Source: Zygnema cylindricum
Taxonomy: Eukaryota > Streptophyta > Zygnematophyceae > Zygnematales > Zygnemataceae
Assembly: GCA_037447655.1 (NCBI GenBank)
Contig: JBBHKE010000089.1
Coordinates: 226,679 to 290,678, forward strand
DNA: 64,000 nt
Direction of reading: 5' to 3'
This document shows positions 56,611 to 64,000 of the stretch, one piece after another; position 1 is the first letter of the stretch, and every line of letters starts with the position of its first letter. Position numbers and translations under genes: made by a program. Below the pieces are notes generated by a model that was not told the DNA's origin, did no database searches, and was given only the letters and a program-made list of their open reading frames with translations.

Positions 56611-57470
56611 TTCTTCAAGTGGAGGAGGAGTTCTCAACTCTACTACTCCCGAAACCCCGGATCTTAACTATGCCGGTGGTAGAGGAGGTGGTAGAGGAGG
56701 TGGCCCGAGAGGTGGTGGTGGCGGTCGAGGCAACAAGAGGGAGCAAGGTCGTCCACCGAAAGTCCCTTCGGATCCTTCCAATGTGACATGCTACCGGTGT
56801 AACCGGCTTGGACACTTGTCATCCTCTTGTCCGGATAAGGACAAGCAATGTCATTTTTGTGGTAAGTGGGGGCATACGATTTCTCAATGTTATGCAACGA
56901 GTGGAGATTCCGGAGGTGGAAGAGGAGCTAGAGGAGGTGATAGAGGCGCCCGAGGTGGCGGCCGAGGTGGAGGCCGCGGTGGTGGTCGTGGTTATGGTAA
57001 TGCAAATTACTTTGACTATGGTAATGAAACCGGTGATGATTTTCCGGTTCTTAACCTTACCCTTGATTCGGTAAGTAGTAGAGGAAACTTGGAGAAGGAG
57101 TGGATCATTGATACGGGGGCATCTCACCATGTTTGCACGGATGCCACCTTGTTTGATGACATGAGGGAACTTACGGTTCCAAAGTTTATTACAGTTGCAA
57201 GCGGCCATGTCATTTCGGTTTGTACGGTTGGAACGGTTCGGCTTGATCTTCTTTCATGGGATAATGATGGGAAAGAGAGATCAATGAAGTATCGTCTACA
57301 AAATACTCTTTATATTCCGGACGGTTCGATTAATTTGTTAAGCATTCCACAAATCCAAAAGAGTGGTGGAAGCTTACTTGCGAGAGTTGATCAATCTATC
57401 GAGATTTGGAATGAGAACGGGAATGTAATTGGAGGAGTTGTAACGGATGCGAATCATAGTCGGCTCTAAT
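56611..57470 (+). pseudogene. Copia nucleocapsid (two zinc knuckles, RGG) and protease
   Basis: A long open frame holds a Gly/Arg-rich segment, two CCHC knuckles (CYRCNRLGHLSSSC about 56,789 and CHFCGKWGHTISQC about 56,848), a second RGG-rich segment (56,905-57,000) and the aspartic protease site WIIDTGASHHV (about 57,102) with the downstream L-Y-I-P-D-x-x-x-N-L-L-S linker. It ends at an in-frame TAA (57,468). Confidence 0.85.
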
Positions 57471-58850
57471 GGAGGAGGCCGAAATCTAAAGTTCCCACCG
57501 AGGGAATTTCACATCAAATTTCGGAGTTGAAAGGTGATCTTACATTATGGCATCATCGGATGTGTCACACATCCGAGGTAAGTTTGAAGAAGATGATTCG
57601 TCATTCTTCGGTGAGGGGTTTGGACCTTGCATCCGGTGAGAAGGTGAACGGATGCGGAGGATGTAGCAAAAGACGTCAAATTCGGAAATCCCATCTGAAT
57701 AAAGACATCAAGCATCGAGCTCAAAGTCCTTTGGAGGTTGTCCACATCGATCTTTTTGGACATATTAAACCCAAGACAATTGGAGGTAATAAGTATACTT
57801 TGGTAATTGTTGATGACTTCTCTCGGAAGTCATGGGTGTATTTATTGAAAAAGAAATCGGATGCATTTGAAAAATTTAAAGAATGGCATGTGATGGCCGA
57901 AAGGCAAATTGATAAGAAGCTTAAGTCCATTCGTTCGGACAATGGAGGGGAGTTTGTTGTTTTTGAGGGGTACTGTAAGGAGTGGGGGATAAGGCATCAA
58001 TTCATGGCACCTTATTCTTTGGAGTCAAATGGAGTGGCGGAGAGGAAAAATCGTACTTTACAAGAAATGGTCTGTGTGATGGTTCATAGCTCCGGACGAA
58101 AGATGTTTTTGTGGGGAGATGCAATTCTTACGTCGAATTATATTTGTAACCGAAGACTCACTTCGGTTTCTGAAAGTAAAACACCGGAGGAGTAATGGAG
58201 TGTGAGAAAGCCCCCGGTTCATCATTTGAGAATTTGGGGATGTCATGCCACCGTTTTTGTGGAATCAATTAAGAGGAAAGGGAAATTTGCTCCAAGATGT
58301 TGGCCGAGAATTTTTATTGGTTATAGTGCGAAAGGGAATTTGTACCGAGTCTATGATCCGGCTCGTCACACCGTGGAGGAATCTCGGAATGTGGATTTTC
58401 ATGAGGATCTCAAATCCGCCATGAATTCCGTGGGGAAATTTAATGAGAATTTGGATTTTAATGAGGAGAGTGAAATTGAGAATTTTCCGTTCATTGGGGA
58501 TTCGGAATCCAATGAGGAACCGAATGCAAATAGTCAGAAAAAGAAATTGGGAAAATCGGTTGAAATTGAATTTGACAGAAAGAGTAACGGATCTTTGGAT
58601 TCCCGAGTGCCTTCGAACATTTGGAAATCTCAAAACTCTAAATCGAGTTCTAAATCGAGTGAAAAAGAAATTGAAATTGAATCCGAGGAAGAGAAAGAGG
58701 AGAAAGAGGAGGAGCTAGTACTTAGAAGGAGCTCTCGGAGTACAAAATGGAAGAAACCGGAGAAACACACTTACGATCGAAAACGGGAAAATGCATCAAA
58801 TTCACATTATTTTCTTTTCTATGCTAAAGAGATGGAGTTTCTTTTGTAGC
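57471..58850 (+). pseudogene. Copia integrase
   Basis: Same frame as the protease after the TAA. A pre-integrase zinc region (WHHRMCHTSEVSLKKM ... GCGGC) is followed by the catalytic core with HIDLFG, RSDNGGEF and the E of ESNGVAERKNRT, i.e. D,D,E intact. An in-frame TAA (58,194) precedes the conserved RIWGCHATVF and KFAPRCWPRIFIGYSAKGN. A TAG (58,847) closes the region after an acidic linker. Confidence 0.85.
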
Positions 58851-58867
58851 AATCACTTACGGAAAAT

Positions 58868-59860
58868 ATGACCGGCGACCCTCAATCTTATGTTGAGGCA
58901 AAGAGGTCGACCGATTGGGAGAGTAAGTGGAAACCGGCATGGGAGAAAGAATTTAAATCGGTGGTTGATGATCGAACTTTTGAGGAAGTAAAGTTACCGG
59001 AGGGAAAAAAGGCGATAGATGCAAAGTGCGTATTTAAGACAAACACTGGAGCTTCGGGTGAAATTATTATGTATAAGGCGAGGCTTGTTTGTAAGGGCTT
59101 CCAACAACGTGAGGGAATTGATTTTAAAGAGACTTATGCTCCCGTGGTGAAGTTTGACTCACTAAAGATTATTATTGCACTTGCAGCGATTGGGAAGAAG
59201 CACGTCCATCAAATGGACGTGGAAACTGCGTTTTTAAATGGAAGGAAATGTATGGCGTTTGCGAAAGTCATTATATGGTTTGAAACAGGCGCCGCGCATG
59301 TGGTATTTGATACTTCATCAAGTACTATTGAAATTCGGATTTGTACGGACTACGTCCGATTCAAGAGCTTATGTGAAAGGTGAAGGAGTTGATCAAATCA
59401 TCTTTTCTGTTTATGTGAATGATTTCTTGATGGCATGCGACAAGCTGGATTGCATTAATGAGTTGAAACGTTACCTTAGATTACATTTCAAAGTAACGGA
59501 TCTTCGAGAATTACAATATTTTTTGGGGATTGAAGTGATATGGGACAAAGAGGGGAACATTAAATTGAGTCAAGCTCAATATTGTAAAGAGATTTTGGAG
59601 AGATATGGTATGACTTACGCGAAACCGCTTTCTACGCCGTAGGATGCAAAACTACACATTCGCAAGTTTGAGGAAGAAGATTAAGTCGATGTACCATATC
59701 AAGAGGCGGTTCGTTCACTTATGTACCTTAGCGTTGGTACTCGTCCAGATATTTCGGCCGCGGTTTCCATCGTCAGCCGTTATTGTCACGAGCCAAAGAA
59801 GGCGCATTGGGAGGCCGTATGACGTATCTTTCGATACGTAGTTGGTACGATTGATCTTGG
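58868..59860 (+). pseudogene. Copia reverse transcriptase
   Basis: WKPAWEKEFKSVVDDRTFEE, RLVCKGFQQREGIDFKETYA and VHQMDVETAFLNG are followed by a shift and loss of about 20 residues at about 59,240, then LRKSLYGLKQAPRMWY. The active-site YVDD reads YVND (59,412-59,423), so polymerisation would be abolished. Further in-frame TAG (59,641), TAA (about 59,683) and TGA (about 59,821) interrupt STP-DAKL and RPDISAAVSIVSRY. Confidence 0.85.
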
Positions 59861-60330
59861 ACTTGTTAAGTTCAGACAAAAAATCTTTGGATTGTGTTGG
59901 GTATTGTGACGCAGATTGGGGCGGCGATTTTGATTCAAATAAGTCCACGTCAGGGTACGCATTTAATTTTGGAGGAGCCGCGATCTTGTGGAGTTCTAGG
60001 CTACAACCTACGGTTGCGTTGAGTTCCACATAATCTGAGTATATGGGTGTGTGTCATGCATCTAAGGCTTCGATTTGGATTAAGGAGATGTTACGTGAGT
60101 TAAGCATTCCTATTGGTTGTATGTTGATTTATTCTGACAGCATGAGTTCGATGGCGTTGGCGAAAAATCCAGTGTTTCACAAGAGGACGAAACACATCAG
60201 GTTCTAATGGCATTTTGTAAGGGATTTGGTTACGGCGAACGAGATTGTGTTTTCGAACGTTCCGACAAAAGAGGAGGCGACAAATTTGCTGACGAAAGCT
60301 GCTACGCATGATGTATTTGAGAGGGGGTGA
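59861..60330 (+). pseudogene. Copia RNase H
   Basis: In a third frame: DKKSLDCVGYCDADWGGDFD, GGAAILWSSRLQPTVALSST, a TAA where Glu of TEAEY belongs, then HASKASIWIKEMLRELSIPI, SDSMSSMALAKNPVFHKRTK and ANEIVFSNVPTKEEATNLLT. It ends near the purine tract. Confidence 0.85.
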
Positions 60331-60383
60331 CCAAAACTTGGATTATTTGAAGAGTTTGGCGATTACGACAATAAGAGGGGGAT

Positions 60384-61034
60384 TGTTGGGATATTGTCGT
60401 TTCGCGGTATTTCCGCGAAGCGTCATACCAACATTTGTTTGCTTGACGCGAAGTGTCGCGTCATCATACAAAAAGTACTACGTCGTTTTGCGACGGTACT
60501 TTTGATATCCGCGAACGAAATGTTCTATTTCGTTTCGCGTCACTTTTTGTTTTTCGCGCGGAGGTGTTTCAATTTGTGTGCAGGTGTGTTCGTGGAGGGA
60601 CACGTGTCTAAGTCAACGTTTAAAGCTAGTCGTTCGTAGGAAGAAAGCGTGTGCTACCTTTCTTTGTGGAACTTTCATTGCAGTGTGCATTGTCAGCTAG
60701 AGACAGACTTCGTCGCTACGTTAAGTACTGTTTGTCTTATCTTGTTGTCTCTTAGTGTAGAGTAGCGAGTATATAGGCAGCAGTGTACATGTGCAGAGTA
60801 TTGAATGAATTAATCAATCTATCTTAGATGATTAATCTTGGAGTAGAGATTATTTAAAGAAGAGAGAGAAGAGAGAGAAGAGAGAAGAGAGATGATGTAA
60901 AGAGGCTTCGGCCAAGAACACTTATAAATCTTTTTAGCTGAATATTCCTCTTGTTTATTATGAGCTTCAGCTGTGTAATGTTTTATATTTTGGTGAATTG
61001 TTAAGAGTGAATGTCTTTTGCTCTAGATCCTATA
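60384..61034 (+). repeat. 3' LTR of the younger copia
   Basis: 651 bases, TGTTGGGATATTG ... CCTATA (terminal CA mutated to TA). About 36 differences from the 5' LTR. Confidence 0.93.
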
Positions 61035-61223
61035 GAAAATGAGGAAAGGGCGTGGATTTCTCTGATTTTTATGCCGAGTGCAACAATTTTTTTTTGTGAG
61101 ATAAAAAAGTGACGCGATTGGAAAAAGAGATGGTCATGGCCCCTTTTTGGATGACCGTACCCACAAAAAATGATTCTTTCGCAGGGCAGGGACAAAAAGG
61201 ATATTGGAGAGGGTGATGCTTGA

Positions 61224-62270
61224 TTAGTTTGCGGAGCTTATAAAGTTGAATCTTCGTCTAATATGTGTGAATTTAAGAGCGGTATTGTTGACAAAAAGAA
61301 TTGGCAACGGTGGACTGAGTGGAGAGATAGAAGTGAACCAATCAGAGTGAGAAGATAGATGGTGAGAGGCGCCAAAATCAATGGTCCAGGTTGCTTCAAG
61401 AAAAGTTGGAGATAGAGTCGAGTCAAGTGAGATTGCGGAAGTTATATTTGCATATTTGAAATCAGATTGGGTCATAGTTTGTGTGGCTGGCCGAACATTC
61501 GCTTGATGAAGAGCGTGTGATGGTTGATCGGATGCCTATAATGGGTAGGAATGCAAGTATTAGAGAATTTGCGGAGTGGGGCTATCATTTGTTATAGTAT
61601 GGCCGTAAGCATACAATGGAGATGAAACAAAAGGAGTCATAATTGGAAACAATTCATTGCTAGTAAGGAAAGTAGCCTCGACAAGGATTGATCATGATAT
61701 AATCCACGCCTTTTATAATGACCTCGCTCAACCGTACGTCCCAATCCTCCTTAACGATTATTTTTGCGTTTCAATGTTGGACAAATTCCAATGACGTGAT
61801 GAGGCGCATAGAAATGATCGCAGGTAGTGGAGGAAGAGTTTGGGGGCTTGGGATTGGGTCAAAAAGTTGGTAGAGCGACGCCGGGCCTGGTTTGAAGAGT
61901 ATTCTTCTTCTCCTTATGAACCAATCTAGCCGTACATTTGGGATTGTCAAAGTTGTTGAAGAGTTGCCAACTGATGAAATGAGAGATAAAAAAAGAGTTC
62001 GACAGGTCGTTTAGAATCGTTGAGATGAGATCGCCATGAGAAATAGGAGCATGGATGCTTTTAAGTTGTCCAACGAGAGACTTGAGATGCTCGATGTAGG
62101 TTTGTATAAAATCAGAAGAGAGCTTCTTCTGGGATTTGTGTTTCCTTTTGACAAAGAGTTTGTTTGACCATCATTGATTTTGACAAATCGACAGTGAGAT
62201 TTCTTGTTTCGAGCAAGCCATGTCGATCTTCCTGCAGGTTCATTTTCACTGCCACTAAGACCCAAAAAGT
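61224..62270 (-). pseudogene. Old copia gag end and protease
   Basis: Minus strand: a gag-like part (about 62,265-61,800), a worn knuckle CDHFYAPHHVIGIC (about 61,770-61,810), then TWTIDFGASHHLSSHSDW. Phe replaces the catalytic Thr/Ser of D-T/S-G-A. The reading stops at about 61,224. Confidence 0.6.
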
Positions 62271-63659
62271 GCTCAATTTGGTATATCCACCCGTAAATTT
62301 TTTTTCATTAAATTTGGCAACGGTCTACGCGCTGTTAGGCCCATAACATATTAGATCAAAAGATATGATGAAATAAAAAAAAATGAAAAAAGGGAGATAG
62401 AAAATTTCGTTCATTGAATTGACAATTGTAGAAAAAAATAGAAAACGAAAATGTCTCGAGAGCCAATTAAAAAACAATGTTCAAATAGGAGATTAAAAAG
62501 AGGAGAAATTTAAAAGTCACAAAAGCTACTAAAGTATAGTGACCGGTGGAGTGAAAAAAGGGAGGAGCGCGGAACTTTGGAAGGGAAACAAAAAGTCATT
62601 TGCAGCGCTCCAATGAACCGAATAAGTTTCCCCAAAGGTATGATGGCATAGGAGTCCAAATGGAATGTCGAGAGACCTTCGAAACTTAAGCTTCAGGTAC
62701 CCAAAAATCCGGGGAGACTTCCAAAATGCCGAAAATATAGGGATAAATGAAAGAGGAATAGTGTTTGGAGCAAAAAATAGAATATGGAGGGATATTCGGA
62801 GAATGAAAATCAGGTGCTTAAACATCGGAGGAATCCTCTAAAGCCGAAACGATGGGTGTAAAAGGAAACCGGCAAAGGTGGAAAAAACAATAACCTTTCT
62901 TACAAAAATTGAAATTCCAAAAGGAGGCCCTCATGAAGTTAGATGAATAATTAAGTACACCCTTACAAGTGGACGGCTGAATTTTTATTCTTTTATAAAA
63001 TGTCTCAGAAATTATTCTTTCCTAATGAAAAAATATTTTCAAAGAACAAAAAAGTAAGTGGAGGAGAAAAAAAGAAGAAATTTCACAATTAATGAGCGTG
63101 GTATGATCTAATGAGCTTGGTGTAGGCCTATAACCTGTAAAAGATAAGGGCATGGTTAGCAAAGGAAAGAGACAACTGAGAGAATGATCAAAGGTAAAAG
63201 AGAGGAGAACAAAGAACAATGACGAATTAATGATCAAGAAACAAGTCCAAAGAAGAATACACGAAGAGAAACAAAGGAGAAAAAATGTCTTTTCAATATA
63301 ATCAGTGATTTGGGTGTACAAAGTGAAGGTTTTAAGAATACTATGTCTATCTCTAAATTTACAGTAGAACGGCTACACGATGTACACAAGAGACGCAAAG
63401 CAATAAAGGATAAAAGGTAGAACTAATCATGGCCAATGACAAAAGCGGTGGACGACGGAAGGAATCCACTAAAGTACATCAAGTATACAAAAGGGTAATT
63501 CTGCAATAAGTACAATGTATTTGGATAGTAATAAATCTGTTCGTTCACGAACAATGAGTTTGTAAGAATCGATAAAACAAGTGCAAAACAATATTATTGT
63601 AACGCACTAAAATACAATTTAGAAAGGAGCATTTAACTAGTTACATAACTAAGATTGTG

Positions 63660-63870
63660 CTTCAAACAGGGTGGGGGAGAGGGGATTGTGATCAAAATAT
63701 ATGTGAAATAAAAACCTTGTAATGAACAAATGTGCATTTTTTCAATCTATATCTTGATTGGGGTTTCTCATTCGTTTGCAGATTTTTTTTTATATGTGAT
63801 GGAGGAAAAAGGGGCGGGAAAGCGCGTGATAAAAGCCATGTAGTGCGGAAACTTTGAAAATTGCAATTGT
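63660..63870 (+). repeat. Unit block 1 of the LRR intron, right of the nested copias
   Basis: GGGGATTGTGATCAAAATAT, CCTTGTAATGAACAAATG, AAAGGGGCGGGAAAGCGCG and AAAGCCATGTAGTGCGGAAA match block 1 elsewhere. In other units an LRR exon follows about 700-750 bases later, which predicts one near 64,400, outside the window. Confidence 0.65.
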
Positions 63871-64000
63871 TTTTTTTTCTCTAATTCCTCAATGGTTTTT
63901 CTTGTTGCTTCTGCGGGCTTTTTTCGTTTCTTTTTTTATTTTAATCCTCTAAACTGAAAAAAAAATTACAAAGGAAAAGAGGAAAAACAGAGGTGAGGGG

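Larger units (their letters stand above)
55046..61034 (+). mobile_element. Younger Ty1/copia LTR retrotransposon, complete but inactivated
   Basis: 5,989 bases: 5' LTR 55,046-55,694, primer site ATTCGTATCGGAGCCA at 55,695-55,710 (initiator-Met-tRNA type), gag-pol, purine tract AAGAGGGGGAT at about 60,373-60,383, and 3' LTR 60,384-61,034. The 5-base target duplication GAAAA is at 55,041-55,045 and 61,035-61,039. Domain order gag-PR-IN-RT-RH is Ty1/copia. The ~36 LTR differences (about 5.5%) and several nonsense and frameshift lesions show it is not recent. Confidence 0.93.
54115..63515 (-). mobile_element. Old, internally deleted Ty1/copia element split by a younger one
   Basis: Diverged LTR-like ends at 54,115-54,560 and 63,118-63,515 share ATATAATCA(A/G)TGATTTG, GGTGTACAAAGTGAA, TACACAA.AG and GCAATAAGTACAAT-like words. 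Inside, on the minus strand, are a gag remnant with a worn knuckle (about 61,760-62,270), a protease (WTIDFGASHHL, 61,224-61,475) and a pre-integrase piece (54,779-55,021). Integrase core, RT and RNase H are absent, so the element is a deletion derivative. The younger copia (55,046-61,034) is inserted between protease and pre-integrase. Without it the element is ~3.4 kb. Confidence 0.7.

Noticed and set aside
57468-60210. TAA/TAG as reassigned sense codons because many interrupt the copia pol in frame
   Set aside because: TGA also interrupts it (about 59,821), stops fall where different residues are expected (e.g. Glu in TEAEY), and frameshifts and a mutated YVDD show ordinary decay.
1-64000. 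CRISPR arrays, operons, defence islands, prophage
   Set aside because: Tandem repeats here lack regular spacers, and genes are spliced; nothing prokaryotic is present.

Overview
This is a repeat-rich, AT-rich nuclear segment from a eukaryote. Genes are split into short exons with GT..AG borders and long introns. The plant-type LRR cap, 72-base LRR exons with phase-2 introns, Ty1/copia elements, hAT and Tourist-sized TIR elements and tRNA-derived SINE-like repeats all fit a photosynthetic eukaryote. A streptophyte with a large genome (charophyte alga or land plant) is my best guess. A brown alga cannot be excluded, because exon-per-LRR receptor genes are also known there. There are no operons, CRISPR arrays or other prokaryotic features.

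Layout. (1) 0.8-7.1 kb: an unrecognised minus-strand gene. Four short exons join in one constant phase, and one contains a WD-repeat-like SPDG strand; its introns hold simple repeats, including a 640-base GGAGGGA array. (2) 7.2-18.9 kb: a transposon cluster. It has two non-autonomous hAT elements with perfect 8-base target duplications, a family of small elements ending CAGTACACCGCGAATCG at TA sites (several abutting with only TA between them), a GGGTACGTCC-ended TIR family, and a 2,443-base near-identical direct repeat spaced 4,602 bases apart. (3) 18.9-28.0 kb: exons encoding the editing-domain region of an organelle/bacterial-type valyl-tRNA synthetase, with three frame breaks and no visible KMSKS half. 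A 2.6-kb TTTTGTC-rich tract precedes them and a ~0.95-kb minisatellite full of 5'-splice-site-like GGTGAGT motifs follows. (4) 28-33 kb: more TIR elements. (5) 33.0 kb to beyond the right end: a plus-strand LRR receptor-like gene. It has a signal peptide exon, an LRR N-cap exon and six separate 72-base LRR exons. Exons two to six of the LRR set sit in repeated intron+exon units.

The LRR gene's introns have absorbed several copia retroelements. One is a degenerate minus-strand element with three LTR copies and two RNase H regions (42.5-48.6 kb). Another is an old, internally deleted minus-strand copia (54.1-63.5 kb), split by a younger plus-strand copia (55,046-61,034) with ~650-base LTRs and a GAAAA target duplication. 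tRNA-like SINEs lie in the same introns.

The most interesting object is the LRR locus. Each leucine-rich repeat is its own symmetric, same-phase exon inside a duplicated unit, so repeats can be gained, lost or skipped without breaking the frame.
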